64,000 nt of DNA from assembly GCF_014698115.1 (NCBI RefSeq), contig NZ_JACJSJ010000005.1:105853-169852 (forward strand), read 5' to 3'. Position numbers and translations under genes: made by a program. The notes below the pieces were generated by a model. The model was not told the DNA's origin and searched no databases. It was given only the letters and a program-made list of their open reading frames with translations. Below are positions 52,437 to 61,234 of this stretch, piece by piece. The first letter of the stretch is position 1. Every line of letters starts with the position of its first letter. The stretch comes from Nostoc sp. FACHB-973. GTDB taxonomy: Bacteria; Cyanobacteriota; Cyanobacteriia; Cyanobacteriales; Nostocaceae.

Positions 52437-55148
52437 ATGACTAAATACTCCTCTGTACCCCGCCTAGACTTAGCGCCTAAGTTAAAGCGTCCTCTGTCCC
52501 TGAAAAATCCCTTAGATTACCTTCGCCTGTTGTACTGGGTGTTTTTATTTCCTCAGGCTTTGCGGTGGTATGTAGACAGATTTGGGGGTGATTGGAATTC
52601 TATCCAGCAATTGCTAATACAGGGGTTATTACTAGCATTACTTGTATTACTGTCTATAGTTGTAGTTTTATTTACTCTGCACTTTCCATTTGATCTAACG
52701 ATCATGTTGCAAGGTATGACGTTAGGCCTAGTAGGAGGGGTGATATTGGGTTTTATGACTTTAACCATAGCAGGATGCGTGGTTGGAGGCATGACTGGAG
52801 GCGTGGCAGCCTTCATGGTGGGAGGTTTGGCTGGAGATATGATATCAAAGTTTATATCAATTGCAGCATCAGACATTCCATCAAACACAATATCAGACTT
52901 AGCATCACACGTAATGTCAGGTATAGCATCAGGGCTGGCATTTGGTGTGTTATTAGGCGTAGTATTGGGCGTGACGTTAAGTGTGGTGTTCAGCGTGGTA
53001 TCAGGCGTCGCATCATCAGTACAGTTAAGTATAATGCCTGGCGTCTTGCTCTGTGTGTTAACGAGTGTGGTGTTAGGTGGAACGTTCTCTTTCCAGGTAC
53101 TGTCAAACGCAGTCTTTAGTTCAGCGTTACCCAAAGCAAAAGACTTGGTTATGTCTATAGCGTTTAGCATAGCCTGTATTGTCCAAAGTTTAGCCATAGT
53201 GCGTTTAGATAACTGGTTGATTGGCGCACTTTTCAATATACGAACTATCGAAAACGTTAGTGTTCTTCTCCCCCGTACCACTTTGCTTCCCCTACCCAAT
53301 CTTGCCCAACGTTTACAGAATTGGCTCGAACAAGACTGGGAAACAGGTTTGTATAATGCTAATCAACTGCTGGCTTATACCCTGCAATTTATTCCTGTGG
53401 TGCAAGCAGTTAACAAAGTACTCGCTAAAACACCATCAGAGCAAATTATTTGGCGTGTTTCTCTGTTAGCAGCAAATCCTTTTGATTGGAAATTAGTAGG
53501 TTTTGCTTCAGCTTCTTTATTTAAATTTTTTCTTGATCCTCCTGATGAGTTAAGTTTCTATCCAACAAGAATAGAAACTCGGTTAGATACTTATGTCCAT
53601 GCAACGGCTGCTGGTTTCTGGTATCTACATCAAAAAGAACCAGCCAAAGCAACCGAGGCTTTTGCTGTAGTACGTTCTCTTCTCTACGGTGACGAAATGT
53701 ATACCCTTGCCCAAACTCTAGAGGCTTTTAACAAAGCTCAAAAACCAGATACTATAGCTAGTCTGCAAGTTCCTAATTTTCCACAGGAAACTCCTTTACG
53801 TCCAGATACTTGGAGAGTCTTTAGTAGTTTGCGCCGAGTTGTTGAGGATATCCAATTTGTTAATCGTAGCATATCACGTTCAGCTAGATCTTTAGCTCTT
53901 AACAGGGCATTAGGTGAACTGACAAAAATCCTAAATGAAGCCGACACTTTACCGCAAGCAGAGCAAGGGTTAATTATAGATATCGCTCAAACTTGGAAAG
54001 AAAGCCTTTTACAAATTGCTGGTAAAGTGGGGGACATTTCCATTACCAAGCCTGTGATTAATCCCTATGTTGCAGGCGACCCCGTTCAAGGTAATCTCTT
54101 CGTTGGTCGGGAAGATGCGCTCAGACAATTAGAAGAACTCTGGGTTTTGGGTAATCAACTCCAGTCTGTAGTTCTCTATGGTCACAGGCGCATGGGCAAA
54201 ACTTCTATCCTGCTTAACGCAGGTAACTTTTTAGGCTCAGGCTTACGGCTAGCTTATATCAACCTGCTGCGTTTGGGAGATAGTCCCCAAGGTGTGGGTG
54301 AGGTGCTGATGGCAATTTGTGATGAAATTTCTCAAACTGTTGAACTTCCGCCTCCAACTGATGCTGATTTGCTAAATCTTCCCTACCGAACTTTTGAACG
54401 TTATTTAAAACACGTGGAAGCAAAGTTAGAGGGTGGGTTAATCATCGCTTTAGATGAGTTTGAGAAAATAGAAGAACTGATTGAATCAGGAAAAATACCT
54501 GTGGATTTTATGGGTTTTCTGCGGGGGTTAGTGCAAATGAATTCTAAAATTAGCTTTGCCTTTGCTGGTTTGCATACCTTGGAGGAAATGACAGCAGATT
54601 ATTTTCAACCTTTCTTTGCCAGTGTCATTCCTATTCATGTAGGCTTTCAACAACGTACAGCTACGCGCCAAATTCTAGCGAACCCAGGTAATAAAGACTT
54701 TCCTCTCGACTATATCCCGGAAGCTTTAGATGAAATTTATGCTTTGACACATGGTCAACCATATTTAGTGCAACTCATGGGTTTTCAGCTAGTGCGCCGC
54801 TACAATGACTTTGTTTTTGAGCAAGGACAACGCCGTGACTCAGTTTTCACGCTGGAAGATGTGGAAGCAGTTATCAATAACCCTGAGTTTTTCCAACGGG
54901 GACGTTACTACTTTGATGGAGTTTGGGGTCAGGCGGCACGGGGTGCTGAGGGTCAACAAGCAATTGTACAAGTGCTTGCACGTCACCCAGAAGGGCTTAG
55001 TCTGGATGCCTTAGCTCAGTCTACAGGTATGAACGACGGTGATTTACAGGAAGCGCTGAATACTCTGAAGCGTCATGATGTCGTTGAGGAAACTCAGGGA
55101 AAATGGCGGATTATGGTAGAACTGTTTCGCCGCTGGGTTTTACGGTAG
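52437..55148 (+). CDS. Membrane-anchored AAA/STAND ATPase
   Basis: A 903-residue protein. The N-terminal 270 residues are a polytopic membrane region with many Gly/Val/Ala/Ser-rich helices (GLLLALLVLLSIVVVLF, GGVAAFMVGGLAGDMIS, GVLLGVVLGVTLSVVF) that look like an expanded hydrophobic repeat. A helical part follows (about 300-540). The ATPase core begins NPYVAGDPVQGNLFVGRED, with Walker A YGHRRMGKTS near 580, Walker B IIALDEFEKIE near 668, and a winged helix (GLSLDALAQSTGMNDGDL) before the end. It follows the STAND gene and probably acts with it. The stop codon lies in a perfect palindrome. Confidence 0.88.
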   Translation: MTKYSSVPRLDLAPKLKRPLSLKNPLDYLRLLYWVFLFPQALRWYVDRFGGDWNSIQQLLIQGLLLALLVLLSIVVVLFTLHFPFDLTIMLQGMTLGLVGGVILGFMTLTIAGCVVGGMTGGVAAFMVGGLAGDMISKFISIAASDIPSNTISDLASHVMSGIASGLAFGVLLGVVLGVTLSVVFSVVSGVASSVQLSIMPGVLLCVLTSVVLGGTFSFQVLSNAVFSSALPKAKDLVMSIAFSIACIVQSLAIVRLDNWLIGALFNIRTIENVSVLLPRTTLLPLPNLAQRLQNWLEQDWETGLYNANQLLAYTLQFIPVVQAVNKVLAKTPSEQIIWRVSLLAANPFDWKLVGFASASLFKFFLDPPDELSFYPTRIETRLDTYVHATAAGFWYLHQKEPAKATEAFAVVRSLLYGDEMYTLAQTLEAFNKAQKPDTIASLQVPNFPQETPLRPDTWRVFSSLRRVVEDIQFVNRSISRSARSLALNRALGELTKILNEADTLPQAEQGLIIDIAQTWKESLLQIAGKVGDISITKPVINPYVAGDPVQGNLFVGREDALRQLEELWVLGNQLQSVVLYGHRRMGKTSILLNAGNFLGSGLRLAYINLLRLGDSPQGVGEVLMAICDEISQTVELPPPTDADLLNLPYRTFERYLKHVEAKLEGGLIIALDEFEKIEELIESGKIPVDFMGFLRGLVQMNSKISFAFAGLHTLEEMTADYFQPFFASVIPIHVGFQQRTATRQILANPGNKDFPLDYIPEALDEIYALTHGQPYLVQLMGFQLVRRYNDFVFEQGQRRDSVFTLEDVEAVINNPEFFQRGRYYFDGVWGQAARGAEGQQAIVQVLARHPEGLSLDALAQSTGMNDGDLQEALNTLKRHDVVEETQGKWRIMVELFRRWVLR

Positions 55149-55172
55149 GGGCACAACATGTTGTGCCCCTAC
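55145..55172. repeat. Perfect 28-bp palindrome overlapping a stop codon
   Basis: GTAGGGGCACAACA / TGTTGTGCCCCTAC form a perfect 14+14-bp palindrome. The TAG of the upstream gene lies at its second to fourth bases. The same core GTAGGGGC...GCCCCTAC occurs at 37656-37683. It could serve as a terminator between the convergent genes. Confidence 0.75.
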
Positions 55173-55266
55173 AGCCGATTCATTTGTTGCAAAGATTTTT
55201 AGAAGTGGTTTTGGCGATGCCTACGCGCAAAAGCTATTTCGGCGATGCCAAAACTATTCTGACAAC

Positions 55267-56382
55267 TTATCTCCTTAAACTGCGCGGATCTAGTGCATCT
55301 CGCAAACCATCACCGAGTAAGTTGAATGCCAACACCGTCAGGATAATCAACACAGCCGGCGGCCAAATTAACCAAGGTTGCAAAACCATAATTGAAGCAT
55401 TACTAGCCAGAGAAAGCATATTGCCCCAAGAAGGGTCTGGTTGTTGAATACCCAAACCAATCAGACTCAGTATCGCTTCTGCACCAATGAAGCTGGGAAC
55501 TGCCAGAGTAGCAGAGATAATTACATAGGTAGCCGTTTGCGGCAAAACATGGCGGACAATAATATAAAGTGGGTTGCCGCCCATTGCCCGTGAGGCTTGC
55601 ACAAATTCTCGCTCTTTAATTGATAGTACCTGTCCGCGAATTACCCGTGCTAAACCAGCCCAGCCAATAACCGAAGTAATCACCACAATCAACAAAAACC
55701 GCTGGGTACTGCTTAAACCAGGTGGCAAAACTGCGCCCAAGGTGACCAAAAGATAAATACTAGGGAAAGTCATTAGCACTTCTGCCAAGCGCATGATGAT
55801 GCTATCTGTCCAACCTCCGAAGTAGCCGGAAATTCCACCTATCAGCAAACCGAGAGGAAAGGAAATAGCAACGCCAAAAATCCCGATAAACATACTGATG
55901 CGGCCGCCATGCAGCAAGCGACTGAGTTGGTCGCGGCCTTGGTCATCAGTACCCAAAACGTTAAATTTTGCTGCACCTGCCGTGCCAAATAAATGCCAAT
56001 TTAAAGGGATACCCGGAAAAATTGTCACTTCGTCCCACTTGGGGGGTAGTGGCAAAGTTAGCTGCAACAATCGGTATTCTGCACCAGAGACGAATAGACG
56101 CAAGGGTGAGGGTTTTTTGAAGTCTACAATGATTTCGCGATCGCCTGTTTCTAAATTCGTCTCTCCCTGAGTCGTGGGATAAACATGAGGTCCAATAAAC
56201 TGCCCTGATTGAGAAGCCCAATATACCTTAGTTGGTGGCAGCAATGAACCATTAGGCTGTGAGGCATAGGGGTCATAAGGCGCAATAAAATCGGCTGCAA
56301 TTACCGCTATGTAGAAAATCAACAGCAATATTGCCCCAAATCGTGCCAAAGGATTTTTCTTCAGTCGTCGCCACCAATCCAT
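55267..56382 (-). CDS. ABC transporter permease, DppC-like
   Basis: A 371-residue inner-membrane permease of the DppC/OppC family. Helix 1 is FGAILLLIFYIAVIAADFI, followed by a family motif APYDPYA and an unusually long periplasmic segment (about 45-150) that includes LNWHLFGTA and VLGTDDQGRDQLSRLLHGGR. Five more helices follow, with the ATPase-docking loop FVQASRAMGGNPLYIIVRHV. The end NLLGDGLRDALDPR is typical. No partner genes are adjacent; the binding protein and DppB-like permease at 34788-37627 are the obvious candidates, though on the other strand 18 kb away. Confidence 0.92.
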   Translation of the reverse strand: MDWWRRLKKNPLARFGAILLLIFYIAVIAADFIAPYDPYASQPNGSLLPPTKVYWASQSGQFIGPHVYPTTQGETNLETGDREIIVDFKKPSPLRLFVSGAEYRLLQLTLPLPPKWDEVTIFPGIPLNWHLFGTAGAAKFNVLGTDDQGRDQLSRLLHGGRISMFIGIFGVAISFPLGLLIGGISGYFGGWTDSIIMRLAEVLMTFPSIYLLVTLGAVLPPGLSSTQRFLLIVVITSVIGWAGLARVIRGQVLSIKEREFVQASRAMGGNPLYIIVRHVLPQTATYVIISATLAVPSFIGAEAILSLIGLGIQQPDPSWGNMLSLASNASIMVLQPWLIWPPAVLIILTVLAFNLLGDGLRDALDPRSLRR

Positions 56383-56394
56383 AGTAGTTAGGAG

Positions 56395-56655
56395 TTATGA
56401 GTTATAGCAGAATTCAGGAGTCAGAATTCAGAATTCAGAATTCAGAATTGGTGAATTCTGAAGTAAAACAGAATTAAGGAGTGACTATCAAAACTAGTTT
56501 GTGTAGTTCACGTTTCTTAAAATCCGCTGTATGAGTTCTGAATTATGAATTATCAAACTTTTATCTTCATGATAATTCATCATTAATAATTCTTAACTCC
56601 TCACTCCCCATTCCCCATTCCCCACTCCCCATTCCCCATTCCCCATTCCCCATTC
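56395..56655. repeat. Mixed tandem repeats upstream of dppC-like gene
   Basis: GAATTCAGAATTCAGAATTC (56426-56446) and later seven units of CCCCATT / CCCCACT (56600-56655) fill the gap between the permease and the HD gene; the last block overlaps the end of the HD coding region (CTAACTCTTAACTCC). Confidence 0.75.
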
Positions 56656-57537
56656 CTAACTCTTAACTCCTAACTCCTCTAAATACCGCTGCTGTTCTTC
56701 TTGTTGTCTTTCGTGTTCCACAACAAACACATTCGAGTAGAGATTAGCCAGAATTTGTTTTCCCTGTTGCGTCAGTGACAGATAATGCAGTCCTTCTTGG
56801 ATATAGGGATATACTCCATTCCAGTAAAACTTCGCGTAGTTCTTACGTAAATCCGCAGGAGTTTTATAGCTCAACACTTTATTCATACCAGTTTCTTCAA
56901 ACTCGTAGAATAAAGAATTAATTTTCTTTAAGTAACGTGGATCGCTTAATTGCCCAATCAAATCAGCAGCACGGACTAATCCTGCAAAGCACTTTGTATC
57001 TTGCTGATCCTCTGCCGCAGGCACCGGAAATCGAGTCAATTCAATATTGCTTTTAATCGCATCGGCATCTATTAACTTGTGACCGCCAAAACGCTCATCA
57101 ATAAACAGCTTTGCTCTATCAACATGATACGGCGTCAGACTGGCATCAGAAGCCCCAGGAGCCAAAGAAATCATTCTGCCATTTTTACCTGTGGCATATA
57201 AGCCTGCTGTTTCTCGGTCTTGTCGGCAAACTCCTTTAACGTAGCCAATATCATGGCTGACTAAGGAGATGATGAAATGCAGCCAATCTTCACTGGAAAC
57301 ACCACCTTCTCTGATGTGTTTACCACGCAAAATTTCCTGCCCCACCAGGGTAACTAAGACGGTGTGTTCAACATTATGGTAAAGCGCATCGCTATTGGCG
57401 ATGTTTTCCAAAGCCATGTTACCAGCCCAGGCGATGATGTCCTGATAATCATTTTTAAAGCAGCCATAGGTGCGACGGTAGCCTTCTCGAATTTGGTTTA
57501 CAAAGGCATCAATTAAAATTTCAGTGGCATTGAACAT
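56656..57537 (-). CDS. HD domain metal-dependent phosphohydrolase
   Basis: A 293-residue protein with the HD fold: H54 and H58 in LYHNVEHTVLV, the HD pair in LVSHDIGYVKG (about 94), and the last aspartate in LVRAADLIGQLSD (about 193). Such proteins cleave phosphate esters or cyclic nucleotides; the family member with RYLKKINSLFYEFEETG is common in cyanobacteria without known substrate. The last residues (EEQQRYLEELGVKS) lie close to repeat DNA. The gene is monocistronic. Confidence 0.88.
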   Translation of the reverse strand: MFNATEILIDAFVNQIREGYRRTYGCFKNDYQDIIAWAGNMALENIANSDALYHNVEHTVLVTLVGQEILRGKHIREGGVSSEDWLHFIISLVSHDIGYVKGVCRQDRETAGLYATGKNGRMISLAPGASDASLTPYHVDRAKLFIDERFGGHKLIDADAIKSNIELTRFPVPAAEDQQDTKCFAGLVRAADLIGQLSDPRYLKKINSLFYEFEETGMNKVLSYKTPADLRKNYAKFYWNGVYPYIQEGLHYLSLTQQGKQILANLYSNVFVVEHERQQEEQQRYLEELGVKS

Positions 57538-58230
57538 ATCTCTTTACTCTGGTATGTACCAATTAGTTATTGATTTTATTCAGGGATTGGGGACTCTGGG
57601 ATGAGGGAGATGAGGGAGAATAACTCTTAACTCCTCACTCAGGACGCTAACAGCACTCCCAATGCCATTGGTGTAATTTCGGACAATGGAGTTTGCTCTT
57701 TTTTAACTCAGGTATGGGTGTAGACGCTACCTTGACCTATACTTGATTCCGGAATAAGCTGTAGATTTCTAGCAATACAAACGCTTCAGAGTGATTATGG
57801 ATTGCGTGGGGAAATAACCAGCTAGTATAGCAAAGTACATTAACTTTTTAATTTTAATTAGATAAATCTACATTAGCTTTATCTATTCATTTTTCATTGT
57901 TATCTTCTGATTGACAGTGATCTAAATACATCTTGGGTGTGACCTAATACTCAATAAAGCTAAAATACACAAGTTATAAATGACACAAATACACTAGGAC
58001 ACTAGGAAACGGAGAATTTGCAAATTTGCCTTGTTATACTACTGGAGTGGATAGATGAGAAGATATAAATCTGTATCAAAATTTACGTATTTTGTTGAAT
58101 TTGTCTTAGTAATTCCTTTTAATAAAAGGTACTAATTTGTGATGTTATATACTGTAGCTTGCAAAAGACATTGGGTGAAAAATCGGTCGTTTTGATATAA
58201 AGTAAACAAATTTCAAGTTTTTTTAATAAA
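57538..58230. other. Non-coding gap between HD gene and pseudogene
   Basis: About 690 bases. Repeats of GGGAGATGAGGGAGA type lie at 57598-57625. GTA-N8-TAC, the NtcA half-site spacing, occurs at 57825-57838 (GTATAGCAAAGTAC), without a well-placed -10 box. The rest is AT-rich and has no ORF. It may once have held the 5' part of the truncated adaptor gene. Confidence 0.4.
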
Positions 58231-59109
58231 GTACTAGAGGAAGCAGCCAAGAATTATCAGCGATATCAACAACTTGCTGACTCTGGAACCATTAGCAAAC
58301 AAGAACTCGACACCCGTTCCTACGCTGTGAAAACTGCCATAGAAGTTGTGAATCTTGGCCAACAAAATGTCCGTAGTGCCCAAGCCAGCGTCAGAAGCGC
58401 CCAGTCAAACATTGCCAACGCCCAAGCCAGCATCAACAAAGCCAAAGCCGATGTCAAGAGTAGTGCAGCTAAGGTGCAACAACTCCAAACTCAATTGGGA
58501 CAAACTGTAGTACGTGCGCCGGTTTCTGGAGTCATCGCCGAGAAACTGGCTAGGGTTGGTGATGTCACTGGGGTGCCACCGCAAACTCAAGTGGGAACAG
58601 TGATTGGCGGCACACAAAAGCTATTTTCGATTATTCGGGATGAAAAACTAGAACTTCAGGCGAAAGTGCCTGAAACTCAACTCACACAGGTAAAAGTTGG
58701 TGCATCAGTGCAAATTACCTCAGATGTCGATCGCCGCGTGCGATCGCAAGGACGAGTCAGGGAAATCCAACCACAGCTCAACGATCAAAGGCGTGAGGCT
58801 ATAGTAAAAATTGACTTGCCACCAACAACTCCACTCAAACCAGGAATGTTTGCCCGTGCTGCAATTACCACCAATTCAGCCATAGGCATGGTAGTACCGC
58901 AAAAAGCAGTGCAGTCCCAAGCAGATTCAAGTGTAATTGTATTCACCTTATCGGGTGAGGATACAGTGGGCATCCAAAAAGTAGAGTTAGGAGATCCTGT
59001 CAATGGTGACAAAGTGGAAATCAAGAGTGGCTTGCAATTAGGTGAACGTGTAATAGTTGACGGTACAGCGTATCTCAAAGATGGCGATAAAGTGCGAATT
59101 GCGAAGTAA
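58231..59109 (+). pseudogene. RND efflux periplasmic adaptor, 5'-truncated
   Basis: The 3' two thirds of an HlyD/AcrA-type membrane fusion protein. Homology starts abruptly in the coiled-coil hairpin (LEEAAKNYQRYQQLADSGTI, with no start codon in front and a TAA at 58198), so signal peptide, first lipoyl half and part of the hairpin are missing. The remainder is intact: second lipoyl half VRAPVSGVIAEKLARVGDV, beta barrel VKVGASVQITSDVDR, and the membrane-proximal domain to 59109. A GTG at 58327 could give 260 residues, but without signal peptide. No RND pump or outer-membrane gene follows. The loss is probably linked to the nearby transposase relic. Confidence 0.75.
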
Positions 59110-59267
59110 AGGGAGTGGGGGAGATGAGGGGGACGCGGGGACATGGCTAAAAAAGTTCTCAAACATAAAAAATCAGCACGAATATCAATTGCCAATTAGA
59201 TTGGCTTAGTCGGCTAAAAACATGAGAAAAAGGGCGTGAAATGTAATTCCTAAATTCAGCAAGAACA

Positions 59268-59429
59268 ATGCTTGCCCACGCCCAAGAGTTAGTTTACACA
59301 TTGAAAGAGTTGATGCCCACCCAGTACCAAAAAGATAACCTCCAAGCAATGTTAGGGTTATTTTTAGAAGCGCAAGGACATCCGTTACCTGAATATAGTC
59401 AAACAAAATCTCCGATTTCCCTCAACTAG
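59268..59429 (+). pseudogene. Transposase N-terminal fragment
   Basis: A 53-codon frame reading MLAHAQELVYTLKELMPTQY, QKDNLQAMLGLFLEAQGHPL and PEYSQTKSPISLN, then TAG. This looks like the N-terminus of a cyanobacterial insertion-sequence transposase of the IS4/IS701-like group, which normally runs on to several hundred residues; the rest is absent. The family name is from memory of similar N-termini and is uncertain. It is a remnant of an insertion next to the truncated adaptor gene. Confidence 0.55.
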
Positions 59430-59547
59430 TCGTGTCTCAGTTGTTACTTAATATTGAACGCTTGTCACCTCTTGTATGTAGTTGCAGTTTTGACATTCAT
59501 TTTTCCAGGTGCAAGATCTGAGTCATAACTAATTATCCGGACTTGAT

Positions 59548-59582
59548 ATAAAATCTAAAATCTAAAATCTAAAATCCAAAAT
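59548..59582. repeat. AAAATCT tandem repeat
   Basis: Four to five units of AAAATCT / AAAATCC immediately downstream of the AAA-like gene, the same unit as in the mnmE insertion. Confidence 0.8.
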
Positions 59583-59589
59583 TGTTTGA

Positions 59590-61137
59590 CTAATTACAAA
59601 TTGTTTTGACTCTGCCTTGATGCTCTATCTCGTTACATTTGAGGCGTGATTGCAGAGCATCAATTTTTCGTAAAAGCGACATTCCCCACACTATAGAAAT
59701 CGCCAACTTGATGGTCATACCCAGAAGTAAAAGTGCTACGATTCTGGAAGATCTTCTTTGTTGAGCTAGCCTTTTTTGTTCTTCTGCAAGTCGCGCTTCG
59801 ACTTCTTTGGCACGTTCGGCCTCTAATGCTTGCTGCATTTCTCGCCGGTCTAATTCTTCACTAGCAGCTAAAAATCGATAATCTAAGTTGCTCAGACTCT
59901 TCCCATTTGCCCAAGCTTGGGCATCAATTAAAGCTTGTCCGCGCAATAGGCGAGATTCATCCTCTTGGTTTGAGGCTACCCATGCATTGAAATTTTCGTA
60001 GTAAGGGCGTAAGTTAGCTAATTTTTTTCCAACCCATTCTAGATTGAAAACTTCTTCATAAATACGGTTTTTGATTCGGAGAAAACCCTGCTTTTTAATC
60101 ACCAAACCAGACAGCAAAAGTTCTACCTGTTCTCGACTATCGTCAACGGCTACTTTAACTCCTTGGAGGATTTGCTGATAAATTCCCAGCAATCTGGCGG
60201 CAGATTGTTCGTTTCTGAGAATGCGATCGCGAATTGTCCTCAGATGCTCTGGTTCATCTTGGGATTCCCATTTCTCGATCATATGCGATCGCACTACATT
60301 TTCTATCCAAAATTCTTCTGTTCCAGGCGGGATTTTGAGCTTTCTACCCAGATCATCTTGAGACAATTTGACAAGCAGCCCACACAGTTTTTGAGTTAGA
60401 AATGGTTGCCCTTGTGTCCAGGACAATACCTCTTGCAAGACTTTTTGGGGATTATTCCCTTGAATATCCAACCCCAAAGCTAATGGTTGAGCTTCTTCAA
60501 ATGTAAAACCATTTACTTCTATAGCTTTACCAATATTAAATGGGGTAGTGTGATTGCGATATAAAATTAAGTCTGAAGGTGTCGCAACGCCGAAAATTGC
60601 AAATGTAATCCGATTGTATTCTGGATTGATTGCTCGTTGATTATAGCAAAATCTAATCAAGCTAAAAAAGTCATCGACTGGGAAATCTAAGCTCAAAATA
60701 CTATCAATTTCATCAATAAAAATAAACAGTCTTTCATTAGGGAACTGAGACAGTAGTATTTCTGAAATAAAGTGACTAAGTTTTTGAACTAAAGATATAT
60801 CTTTTTTTTCTTGCCACCAGGTTTTTAAATTAACTTTTCCTAATAGCTGAAAACCTAACCATAAATCGCCTGCTACTCCTTTGTACCACTGTTCTGGAGT
60901 GATATTTTCACAACCAATATTGGTCATATCAACGGTGGCGCATCGAAAACCCTCTTCTTGTAACCGATGTTTTGTTTTCACCATCAGTGAGGATTTGCCC
61001 ATTTGCCTACAGCTGAGGATATAGCAAAATTCGCCTTGTTTTAAAGCATGGTAGAGATTGACATCTGCCTTGCGCTCAACATAGCTAGGAGCATCACTCG
61101 TGAGGGTACCACCAACTTGGTATCGATAATTGTTCAT
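59590..61137 (-). CDS. AAA-like domain protein with coiled coil and membrane anchor, no WD40
   Basis: A 515-residue protein of the cyanobacterial AAA-like (AAA_35) family. Walker A is CRQMGKSSL (43-51), Walker B LFIFIDEIDSILS near 140-150, then GQPFLTQKLCGLLVKL and a winged-helix part (about 290-390). A coiled coil follows (about 430-468; EERKRAKEVEARLAEEQKR-like) and one membrane helix near 470-492, and the protein ends about 20 residues later. Homologues I know usually go on to WD40 or other sensor repeats at this point; here nothing follows. It lies 97 bases downstream of the gene at 61235, on the same strand. Confidence 0.85.
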   Translation of the reverse strand: MNNYRYQVGGTLTSDAPSYVERKADVNLYHALKQGEFCYILSCRQMGKSSLMVKTKHRLQEEGFRCATVDMTNIGCENITPEQWYKGVAGDLWLGFQLLGKVNLKTWWQEKKDISLVQKLSHFISEILLSQFPNERLFIFIDEIDSILSLDFPVDDFFSLIRFCYNQRAINPEYNRITFAIFGVATPSDLILYRNHTTPFNIGKAIEVNGFTFEEAQPLALGLDIQGNNPQKVLQEVLSWTQGQPFLTQKLCGLLVKLSQDDLGRKLKIPPGTEEFWIENVVRSHMIEKWESQDEPEHLRTIRDRILRNEQSAARLLGIYQQILQGVKVAVDDSREQVELLLSGLVIKKQGFLRIKNRIYEEVFNLEWVGKKLANLRPYYENFNAWVASNQEDESRLLRGQALIDAQAWANGKSLSNLDYRFLAASEELDRREMQQALEAERAKEVEARLAEEQKRLAQQRRSSRIVALLLLGMTIKLAISIVWGMSLLRKIDALQSRLKCNEIEHQGRVKTICN

Positions 61138-61234
61138 TTGATTTTAAATATCTTCTCTTGCTTTATCAAATAAGTTATCTAAGAACAAAAAGGAATATTT
61201 TAATTATTTACTTTTCAAGATTTTACCAGAAGTA

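Noticed and set aside
52553..53299. 248-codon minus-strand frame rich in Pro and Thr
   Set aside because: It is the complement of the Gly/Val-rich membrane domain of the AAA gene; repeats on one strand keep the other strand open.
59206..59406. 66-codon minus-strand frame
   Set aside because: It is the complement of the transposase fragment on the plus strand, which has recognisable sequence.
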